Shown piece by piece: positions 6,279 through 18,200 of a stretch of 18,965 bases of DNA (positions are counted from its first letter, which is position 1; every line of letters begins with the position of its first letter). The stretch lies in assembly GCA_900128585.1 (NCBI GenBank), contig LT642414.1, positions 1 through 18,965 of the forward strand, read 5' to 3'. The notes below the pieces were generated by a model. It searched no databases, was not told the DNA's origin, and saw only the letters and a program-made list of their open reading frames with translations. A program made the position numbers and the translations under genes. Source of the DNA: Stramenopiles sp. TOSAG23-3. Taxonomy: Eukaryota > Sar.

Positions 6279-9200
6279 ATGAGTAGAAATAAGGATAGGA
6301 GACTTATAGCACCGATAGCTTCCCCGCGCCTGTTCGGGGAAAATTACGAGGGGAATAAGGGCAAGCAGTCAAAGCCACCAGCTTCCGAGAAACAGTCTGT
6401 AGCAAGAGCCCCCCGCATTGTTAATGGCGGTAGATTTTCCCGGAAACCGAGAAGTCAGATAAGGAATCTGGTAAACCCAAGGCACGAAGCCTGGGCCCAC
6501 ACCAACTCTTCCATGTTCACATTCGAACCCCGCGAACTGGAAGAGTATCAGTTACCAAGAAAAGCATTTCGGCCAGGAAGGAGTCTTAGACAGGTTTCCA
6601 ACCAGACCGAAATCATGCCAGAACCGCCTTCTCCCCGAGTTGGCTACATGCGACAGCCGTTATCCCCAACACGGTTGTCTGGAGACAAGACTGTAAAAAA
6701 TATGGGAGGAGAAGACTGGGGATATGGCGAGGCGTTGCTTTCAAAATTGAAAACGGGAGAAGATGGCATTGCGTTCTTCGCCCAGCAGAAGAGTGCGACA
6801 ACAATTAAATTTTTATTTTTGAACCGCGCTCCAAATTCTCTCAATGGTAGAAACTTTAGACCCTACGACTTGGTGGTAGTAGAACGCTCGAAGGTGAACG
6901 CCAAAGAATACTTCATCATGTCCGAAGATGGCGTTTCCAGAGTAGGAAAAGGGCAGCAAACGGAGGTGACCCCGTTGGTAACGTGGATGCGCGAAGCAAC
7001 TATATTCAACGTTCTACGAAGCACCAAATGTTTCAAGCATTATCTCGTGAACAAAATGTTCAAGAGATGGATTGCCGGCGTCAGATTCAAGCTGTACTGC
7101 GAAAAACGTCAGGCAGTCGCAAAAAGCTTGTTTTCGGCCAAGTCGGCCTTTTGCGCCCCGATGATGAGAATTCGTACCCAGCTAGCCGGCGTCTACAAAG
7201 TGAAGGTTCACGAATGCAAAACTCAAAAAGCGTTCAATGTATCCGCGTTTGCAGAGAAACAAGAACAAATCCTCAAGGACGCCACAATACAGTTTGAAAA
7301 CATGATGGATGAGCTGCAGAGGCTAGTCGAGAAGACATGCGAGTCGATTATGAGAAGGGCAAGGCATTACCGACAGCTGATGGAAAGAGAGGATGACTAT
7401 GATGCACAAGAAAGAAACCGAAACAAAAGTTTGGTCGTCCTGAAACAGGAGCGGGCAGAGCGAATGCGTATGTGCAAACTGGCAAAGAATGACGCAAACA
7501 CCCTTGGAGATTTCATCCGCCTGATTGACTACATGATAACAGAGAGTTTCGTGGAAGTCAGCATTACTACACAAACAGATCTTTTGGAACAGCTAATGTT
7601 AGAGCGAAAAACTGGCATGTTTGAGGCTATAATTTCATTCGCGAAAGGCCACGTGACAGAATTTAATCCTAATGCCGACGATATCATATCAATGTTAGAC
7701 ACGAAGGTCCAGAAAATGATTGACATTATTCAGCAGGTGCCAAGAATTTTATTTTCTAGATCTCTTCGACCGTATCTGCCAAAAGTTTACTCTGGACACC
7801 AGCCTAGCAGTTTGATTGTTGCTGATAAATCATTTAAGTCTTTGAACAATACAATAGAGGAAAAGTTAAGAAGTGATTTCCGAGAAGCAGCAGAGTACGT
7901 GAAACAATTCGAATTTACAAGAGAAATTTGGGAGTTTGACATGTCGAAATTTTCAGAGAAATGGGACACTTTCTCTCCAAAAGATAGGATATCCGAAACT
8001 AGAAAATCAATTAGTATCTGCAATGGATGGCATCGTGACATAGGAAGAATTCGTGCTGGTGGTGCCATTGGAAGCATTTATGTAGAGAGCAGAAAACTGA
8101 AGAATAGTTTGATTCCGATCGCCGATGGCTTTTTGGCTTTCTTAAAAAAATCTTTGGCGACTTTAGCGAGGGAAAAATGTTCGATAGTCTACCAGACTAT
8201 AAAGGAGAGAATCAAGGTATTGTCTGCTACGCCAGACGGTCTTGGAGGTTTTTCAAAATTCGTTTCCCATTTCAAAAACTTGTCTGCTGCGAAAGTAAAA
8301 TTGGCACAAGACTGTCAGCTGGTTGACGATTTGTACAGGATGCTTCAGATCCAAAGGGTTAGAATCGTTTCCGATGATGCAGTACAGCTAGACGAAATGC
8401 GCAATGCGATTGTACAGGATGAAAAGCTGATGGCAGAAGCAAACACTCTAGTGTACGAAACGATGCCCGAAATGTTAACACAGCTAGACATGAACATAGC
8501 AAATTTAAACCGAGACGCAGAGGCGATTCAAGGAGAGCTTGTAGTGGGCGACTTTAACGACTCCTCTCTTCCGGCGGAGCAGGTTCTTCTCTTGTTGAAC
8601 GGGATGAAATCACGATTATTGCACTTAGAAAAGAATGCAAACGATTATTCCAATTTTCAGAAGTCATTTGGAAAACCTCAATATGCATATAAAATTTTGA
8701 AAGAAACCCGCTCAATGTTCGATCTAAGGTATGCCGTCTGGAATGGGCTGAAAGAATGGGGAGAATCTCTGCATTCGTGGCATACTTGCGATTTTCGTAC
8801 AATGGTAGCAGCAGAACTGAACGAGCAGGTAAACGAACTGTTCAAAAATGCGTCATTGTACGACAAAAAAATAAAGAACGAAGTTACAGACTTGTATAAA
8901 ACGAAAATTCAAGACTTTAAGGTGAATATGTCTTGCATAATGGACTTAGGAAACCCTGTGATGAAAGAGAGGCACTGGGAAAGACTGTTCAAGGTCCTCG
9001 GAAAGCGGTATATGTCTGGACAATCATTCACCTTGGCAAGATTAGTCGAGTTGAAGGTGTACACATTCGGGACTGAAGTCGGTGAGATATCAGCAGCAGC
9101 GTCCGGAGAAGCTCAGATAGAGGCATCAGTATCGGCTATAGCGGACGGGTGGTCCGATATGGAGATCAATGTACTGCCTTACAGGGACAGCGACAAAGTC

Positions 9201-12200
9201 TTCATTCTCGGTCCCCTTGACGAAGTGATGGTATTGATGGAAGACAACCAGGTATCTCTACAAACAATGATGGGATCAAAGTTTATAATGGGGGTTCGGG
9301 ATACTGTCGAAACATGGGGGAAAAACTTGTCAATACTTTCTGATACTTTCGACGAATGGTTACAATGCCAGAAAACCTGGATGTACCTGGAGACAATTTT
9401 CTCTGCTGAAGACATACAGGAGCAGCTTCCCGACGAAACAAAACTGTTTAAAGAAGTTGACAAAACCTGGAACACTACGATGAAAGCTACTTTTGATAAT
9501 CCACGGATCATGGCAATTTTAGAGCAAGACAACCCGAAAATGTACCTTTTTGAATTCGAAAGATGCAATAAAATACTCGACGAAGTCCAAAGAAGCCTGG
9601 AAAATTACCTTGAAGTCAAAAGGATGGCTTTTCCACGCTTTTATTTTCTTTCAAACGACGAGTTACTTGAAATTTTGTCTCAAACCAGAGATCCTCAAGC
9701 CGTTCAACCCCATTTGAGTAAATGTTTCGACGCCATGCGATCGTTGACATTTGGGGTCAAAGGAGAATCAAATTCCATGTTAGCCATGAATAGTTCTGAA
9801 GGCGAGCAGGTATCATTTGTAACATCAGTTGCTGCCGAGGGCCCCGTAGAAACATGGTTGTCTGCGGTAGAGCGTGCTATGAGAAACTCTTTACGTGAAG
9901 AATCCAGGACTGCCTTCAAGAATTACCCAGAAGATAATGCAATAAATAGAGAAGAATGGTTGTTTGCCTTCCCCGCACAGTGCATAATTATGATTGACCA
10001 GTTGTTTTGGACGAAAGAAGTAGAGGCAGCTGCAAGAGCATTGAAAACAAACAAACATGCTCTATCGGGGTGTTTAGACTTTATCGTGAAACAGATTGAC
10101 GCAATGGTAGAACTAGTACGGGGAGACTTGACAAAGCTACAGCGGAAGACATTGAGTGCAACGATTACACTGGATGTTCACGGCCGAGATGTAGTCCGGC
10201 TGTTGGTACGCAAAAAGCTTGATAGCATAGATAATTTTGAATGGACCCGTCAGCTACGATATTATTGGGATTTTGAAATAAACGATTGCACTCTCAGACA
10301 AACTAATACCAGGTTTCTGTACGCTTACGAGTACTTGGGCAATAGTATGAGGTTGGTAGTGACTCCATTGACCGATTTGTGTTACATGACTTTGACAGGT
10401 GCGCTTCATCTGCGATTTGGGGGCGCACCTGCGGGTCCTGCTGGAACAGGCAAAACAGAGACCACGAAAGATTTAGGAAAAGCCTTGGCACGACAAGTTG
10501 TCGTGTTTAACTGTTCAGATGGTTTAGATTACAAAATTATGGGTCGTTTCTTCTCTGGCCTTGCCCAAGCGGGCGCATGGGCATGCTTTGACGAGTTTAA
10601 CCGAATTGATGTTGAGGTTCTTTCCGTTATTGCACAACAAATACAAACAATTCAGCAAGCGATCTCTATGGATGCGGAACAGTTTATGTTTGAGGGTGGA
10701 ATGATTCCATTAAATTCTAATTTTGGGGTTTTTATTACCATGAATCCGGGTTATGCAGGCCGTACCGAGTTACCAGATAATTTGAAAGCCCTTTTTCGAC
10801 CAGTCGCAATGATGGTTCCGGATTATAGGATGATTGCTGAAATAGTTTTGTTTTCGCAAGGGTTTGCAAATGCTTTGCCGCTTTCAAACAAAATGAGTCA
10901 ACTTTACCAGTTGAGCAGTGAACAATTGTCAAAACAAGACCATTATGATTTTGGGATGCGCGCAGTAAAATCGGTGTTAGTGGCAGCCGGACAGCTAAAA
11001 AGAAAAGAGCCTGAGACCAACGAAGATTTGCTACTGATTAGAGCAATGAGAGACAGTAATGTTCCAAAATTCTTGGAGCAAGATTTACCCTTGTTCAGAG
11101 GAATCTTGAAGGACCTGTTCCCTGGTGTAGAAGTACCATTTGTAGATTATGGAAAATTGCAGCTTGCCATTGAGAATCAAATCAATATTTTGAACCTACA
11201 GAAGGTCCCTGCGTTTATATCGAAAGTGATACAAGTCCACGAGACGCAACTTGTTCGTCACGGAATGATGGTTGTAGGCGAACCAGGCAGTGGAAAATCT
11301 CTTAATGCATTAGTTTTAAGCAACGCTCTTGCGCAGCTGGAAGAAGATGGAGTGAAAGATAAGGATAACTTTTTTCGAGCAGTTCATACAGATAGACTTA
11401 ACCCCAAATCTATTAGTGCCGGACAGCTATATGGTGAGTTTAATTTAATGACCGGCGAGTGGTTTGACGGACTTGTGCCGAGTTTGGTTCGGGCTGCAAA
11501 AGCGGATAAGTCAAACAAAAGACACTGGATCCTTTTTGATGGTCCCGTAGATGCTGTATGGATAGAAAATATGAACACTGTTCTCGACGACAACAAGACT
11601 CTTTGCCTTGCAAACAGTGAGCGTATTAAGATGCCAGATGGACTGCACATGATGTTTGAAGTCCAGGACCTTTCGCAAGCTTCTCCAGCCACTGTTAGTC
11701 GTTGTGGTATGGTTTTTATGGAACAAGTGCATGTCGGGTTAGATGCACTCCTCGATACTTGGTGTGAAACAAGTGGAGTTGCAGCACTCCCTAAGAACAT
11801 AGGTTACCTCAGGAAAATGTTGGTAAATTATGTTCCAAAAGCAATTGAGTTTGTGAACGAGAAATGCAATGAAAAAGTGCGGCTGAGTGATTGTCATCGA
11901 ATGAGCTCTATGTTAAACTTGCTGACTTGTATATTGACCGAAGAAAGAAAAGTATTAGACAGCAAAAGCAACATATTCGATTTGATTAACAATAACTTCT
12001 TCTTCGCTTTAGTATGGGCGATTGGAGGAAATGTAACAGACGAGTCCAGGCCTGTGTTCAGTGATTATATTACTTCTGCTCTTAAGTCTTTGCTAGGATC
12101 TAGTGCTGCAGATATTGACGCATATGATTTTCTGATGGACAACGAAAATGGGTCTAAAACGACGTGGACAAATGTTGTGCCAAAGTTTACGTACGATCCA

Positions 12201-15200
12201 GTCTTACCGTATTTTGACCTCGTAGTTCCAACAGAAGATACCACAAAATACACATTTCTTTTAGAAGCTATTTCGTCCAAGAGTTTTCATGTGTTATTTT
12301 TGGGAGAAACAGGCATCGGGAAGTCTATAATAATCCAAAATTTCCTAGATGCGTCGGTAAAATCTGGTAGCCTTGCAACATGCACAGTGAATTATAGTGC
12401 CCAAACGACCCCCGCAAATGTACGTGAGGTTTTTGAAACTAGATTGGAAAAGAAGCGAAAGAATTTGCTTGGGCCCCCGGCAGGAAAAAAAATGGTAGTG
12501 TTTGTAGATGACTTAAATATGCCGACCTTAGAAGAATATGGAGCACAGCCCCCGAACGAGCTGCTTCGGCAAGTTATTGATGATAAAGGATACTACGATG
12601 TAGAGAAAGTTGGACTGTTCAAGTTTGTTGCGGACACGAGCTTTGCAGCAGCTTGCGCTCCCCCAGGGGGAGGTCGAAGTGATGTCACACAGCGCCTAGT
12701 GCGTCATTTTCATACTATATGGTTGAGTAATTTGTCAGGAAAATCTATGAAAAGGATTTTTTCAGCAATACTCACCGGTTTTATATGCTCAGAGATGCCT
12801 AGCCTCATTGATGCATCGGAAAAGATTGTTGACGCTTCTGTCGAAGTATACCAAGATATTCAAAAAGGGCTTCTTCCCACTCCCTCTAAATCGCACTACA
12901 CGTACAATTTGCGAGATTTGTCTCAGGTATTCCAAGGCCTTCTGATGGCTAATTCAAAGTCTATTACGTCAGAGGAAAATATAGTAAATTTATGGCTGCA
13001 CGAAGTTGCCCGAGTCTTTCGCGACCGGTTGATAAACGAAACAGATAGAGCCTGGCTGAATGGGTGCTGCAAGGAGATGTTAAACAAATACTTTTCTATC
13101 GAATTAGAGGTAGAGTCTTTCGAAAACATTATGTTCGGCGACTACTTGGATCCTGAAAAGGAAAATTACTGTGAGCTGAAAAGCAAAGATGCGCTGCACC
13201 ATGTATTGAACGAGCAGTTGGAAGAATTCAACATAACTTTTTCAAACAGGATGAATTTAGTATTCTTCGACGACGCCATGTCTCATATTTCACGCCTTGC
13301 ACGTATCCTTCGGCAACCCAGGGGAAATGCCTTACTTGTTGGCGTAGGTGGAAGTGGCAGAAAGTCACTGACTAGACTTGCATCATTTATGGCTGGCTAT
13401 CGATGCACATCTATTGAAATCACCAAAACCTACGACCGGCAAGCGTGGTTTGATGATTTAAAAGCGGTACTGATGGAGGCCGGATGCAAAGATCAGCCCG
13501 TAGTCTTCTTGTTCTCAGACACACAAATAGTACAAGAGGCCTTCTTGGAGGATATTAATAATCTCTTGAACGCAGGAGACATTCCAAACATTTATGCTAA
13601 TGAAGAAATCGAAAAGATAATAGGGGAAGTACGCAAATTGTCTGCAAAAGCAGGAAAAGGAGAGAGGCGAGATGATGTATATGCACACTACGTTTCTCTT
13701 GTTCGCCAGAATTTGCGCGTTGTTCTTGCATTTAGTCCCATCGGAGAATCTTTCCGGGATAGATGTCGTATGTTTCCATCTCTCGTTAATTGTTGTACAA
13801 TCGACTGGTTCGACCCTTGGCCAGAAGATGCATTGTTTTCTGTTGCAGACAGATTTTTGGGAGGCAACCAGGCTCAAGAACTGGAAATTGAATCTTTTGT
13901 GGAAAAGCTCTGCACTGTTGCTGTAAGAATTCATCGTTCTGTAGAGGTATCGACAGCTAAATATTTAAAAGAGGTTGGTAGGCACAATTACACAACTCCA
14001 ACAAGCTACTTGGAGCTCTTGCAACTCTTTCAAGGACTGCTCAAAGAAAAGCGAGTAGTTGCCCAAGATAATCTGTCTCGGTACGAAAATGGTCTGAAGA
14101 AACTGAAAGAGACGGAAGACTTAGTAGAGGGGTTAAAAGTGGAACTAGCAGAAATGCAACCTGTATTAAAGCAGGCCAAAGCTGACACAGAAGAACTAAT
14201 GGTGAAGCTAACCAAAGACCAGGCCGAAGCCGACGAAGCCCGTGGACTGGCAGAGAAAGACCAAGCGGCGGCAGAAGTTGTTGCAAAAGAAGTCGAGACC
14301 ATAAAAACAGACTGCGAAGCTGATCTTGCAGAAGCTATGCCAGCATATTACTCCGCAGTTGAATCTTTAAATGCTTTAGACAAAAAGAGTATTCAAGAAA
14401 TCAAATCTTTTGCAAATCCTCCCGAGATGGTGGAATTTACATTAAACGCAGTGTGTATCATGATGGGATCGAAGCCTAACTGGAAAGAAGCGAAGAAGTT
14501 GATGAACGATATGAATTTTCTGGATAACCTGAAAACATACGACAAAGATAACATCCCAAAATCGAAAATAAAGAAACTAAGGCCATTCATGAAGAACAAA
14601 AATTTTACTCCTGAAAAAGTCGAGAAGGTATCAAAAGCTGCAAAATCTTTGTGTATGTGGGTGCGAGCCATGCATACGTATGACCGCGTAGCAAAGACAA
14701 TTGCCCCGAAAAAGAAAAAACTCGCAGGGGCTGAAGCTCAATTAGCCGTTGTTAACGCACAATTGGAAGAAAAGCAAGCCCAACTGCGGAGCATTGAGCA
14801 AAAACTGGCTGAGTTGGAGGAAATGTTCGACGCCAGCGTCCAGAAAAAGCAAAATTTGGAGGAGAAAACACGCCTAACTTTGCTTCAAATGGAACGGGCA
14901 GGTAAGTTGATGAGCGGTCTGGCTGGAGAAAAGCTTCGATGGCTGGATACCGTCAAATCTTTAAACTCTGACATTACAAATCTAGTCGGTAATATTGCAG
15001 TCGCTGCAGGAGCGGTAGCATATCTCGGCCCATTTACAGCGCCCTTTAGGAACGAGATGATATCTGAATGGGTAGAGACAACCAAAAGCCTCAATGTTCC
15101 GGTTGATAAAAAGTTCGACTTGCAAAGAATTTTGGCAGATCCTGTCGAAGTTCGAGAGTGGACAATCCAAAGTTTACCCGCTGATGATTTTTCAATAGAA

Positions 15201-18200
15201 AATGGGGTGTTTTCCACCAGAGGAAGACGATGGCCTTTGATGATTGACCCTCAGGGACAAGCCAATCGCTGGATAAAGAATTTGTTTAAGGAACAAAACT
15301 TACAGATAATAAAGCTGTCAGATGCAAACTTTTTGCGAACTCTCGAAAATGCGATTCGATACGGAGCTCCTGTCTTATTAGAGAATGTGCAAGAAACGTT
15401 GGACCCAGCTTTGGAACCAATTTTGCTGAAGCAAATTTTTAAACGTGGGGGACAAATGTTGCTTAGCTTAGGTGACTCTGAGGTTCCGTACTCTGATGAT
15501 TTTAAGTTTTTCATCACGACAAAGCTCCCTAATCCCCACTACTTGCCCGAGATCTGCATAAAGGTGACGATTGTCAATTTCACTGTAACTTTGAAAGGGT
15601 TAGAGGACCAGTTGCTGGTAGACGTCGTAGTCCACGAACGCCCAGATCTCGAACAAAAGAAGGACCAGTTGGTGCTTTCTATTGCTTCCGATAAAAAAGA
15701 GCTGAAAGACATCGAAGACAAAATTTTGTACATGCTCGCTAATGCTTCTGGCAATATTTTGGACGATGAAGATCTAATTCACAGCTTAGACGCGAGTAAA
15801 GAGACATCTTCCGTCATTGAGGAACGTATGGCAGAAGCAGAAGTAACAACGGAAGAAATTTTTCGGGCCAGAGAGGGTTATCGAGTCGTAGCTACTCGTG
15901 CGTCAATCCTATACTTTGTGATTGCTTCCCTTGCTGACGTTGACCCTATGTACCAATATTCTCTTCAGTATTATCAGGCGCTATACAACATGCGATTACA
16001 AAAAAGCGAGGAATCAGACGATTTAGAAACTCGTCTAGCAATATTGCAAGAAGATTTAACAAAATCAGTGTTTGTTAATATATGCCGTGGTCTTTTTGAG
16101 CGACATAAGCTTCTTTTTGCTTTCAGGATCGCTGTGGATATTTTAAAACACCGAGGGGAGATTAGTGCAGCAGAGTGGCAGGCTGTTCTTGTTGGCCCGC
16201 CCGCAATAGAACCGGAAAAGGAATTGCCAGCATCGTCTCCTTTGCATGGGTGCTCGTTGCCAAGTAAGGTTTGGGTAGATTTATCCGCTCTGGAGGAAGG
16301 ATTTTCTGCGTTTGGTGGCGTTCTTGACTCGATAAACGAAACACATGCCCAAGCTTGGACAGAATTTATTAATAGCCCCTCTATTGGAACAGATGACCCT
16401 CCTTCTCCGTGGAAGGACAAGCTTTCGAATTTGCAAAAGCTTTTGCTCTTGCGCATAATTCGATCTGATCAGCTAGTGTTTGGAATAAAGAAGTTTATAG
16501 GAAGAACCCTCGGTACAGTTTTTCAGTCTCCTCCTGGATTTGATTTGGCTAGTTGCTTTGCAGACTCAACAAGCTCCATTCCTTTAATTTTCGTTCTTTC
16601 AAGTGGTGCCGATCCAATGGACTATTTATTGCAATTGGCTACTGAGAACGACAAAAAGAGTACAATGCGTATTGTTTCTCTGGGGCAAGGGCAAGGTCCA
16701 ATTGCTGAGGGGCACATGGGCGCGGCAGCACTGAGCGGAGAATGGGTCTGTCTTCAAAACTGCCATTTGGCAGTTTCATGGTTGGGAAAATTAGAGAAAC
16801 TCTTGGAAGAGAGCGCAGAGAAATCTCTGCACGAGGAATACAGGCTCTGGCTAACCAGTATGCCAACAAAAGCTTTCCCCGTCTCTATTCTTCAAATGGG
16901 TATTAAAATAACAAACGAACCTCCCCAGGGCTTAAAAGCAAATATCACACGCACGTTCTTGGATATGTCTGAAGACGAGTATAATTCTTGCACAAAAACT
17001 TCCAGCTGGAGAAAACTTTTGTACGGCTTGGCGTTTTACAACGCTGCAATTCTGGAAAGAAGAAAGTTTGGTGCAATTGGTTGGAACATACCTTATGGTT
17101 GGATGAATTCCGACTTAAAAACAGCCGTTATGCAGTTACGTTTATATTTGGAAGAACAGGAGTCGACGCCGTTTGATACGTTGAATGTAATGGTAGGCGA
17201 CGTGACGTATGGAGGAAGAATTACAGACAAACAGGACAAAGTGACGAATAAATGCATCTTGAAAAATTACTTTTTGCCAGAAGCATTGGTAGAGGGTTAT
17301 AGTATGTCGGAGTCCAACGCCTATATCATGCCATCGGGCGATGCTACACTTTCTGATATCCGAAAGCTTATAACTACGCTACCGGACGTGGAACAACCGG
17401 AAGTATTCGGTATGCATGCAAATGCGAGTATAACCTACCAACAAAAATTGACCAATACGTTTCTCAACACAGCTATATCCATGGAGGCTGGTGGAGGCGG
17501 CGGAGGCGATGAAAATGAGGCAAAAGATAATGAAAGACGGGTCATGGAATCTAGCAAAGCAATGCTGGACCGACTCCCTGAAAATCCTTTTAATTTTAAA
17601 GCAGCCCACCCAAAAACGTTTGAAACGTCTGCTGGCGGGGGCATAAATTCCCTAGGCGTATTTTGTAGACAAGAGTGCGAACAATTTCAAAAACTCATTA
17701 AAGTAATACGGCGAAGTTTATTTGATCTTCAACGTGCCTTGCAAGGGTTCATTGTCATGGGCCCGGCTTTAGAGCAGGTCTACAAATCTTTTATATACCA
17801 ACGTGTACCGGCACTGTGGGAAAATGCAGGGTATCCATGCCTAAAGCCATTACGAAGTTGGACAGAGGACTTTTTTTGTAGAGTAACGTTTCTTAGCAGC
17901 TGGGTTTCAGAGGGTCCTCGGCTATCATACTGGTTGTCTGGACTGTTTTTCCCGCAGGGATTTTTAACCAGCGTGCTGCAAGCATACGCACGCGAACGTT
18001 CAGTGGCAATTGACTTGCTCGGCTTCGATAGCCAAGTGATGCCGCTGTTTGAAGAAGATGTGAAAGAGGTTCCGGAGTATGGTTCCTACATTCATGGGCT
18101 ATTCATGCAAGGGGCACAGTTTGACACGGTCGGGTCCGCAATTGTTGAGGCTGACCCCGGAATGCTTTTCAGTCGATTTCCAGTAATATGGTTGAAGCCT

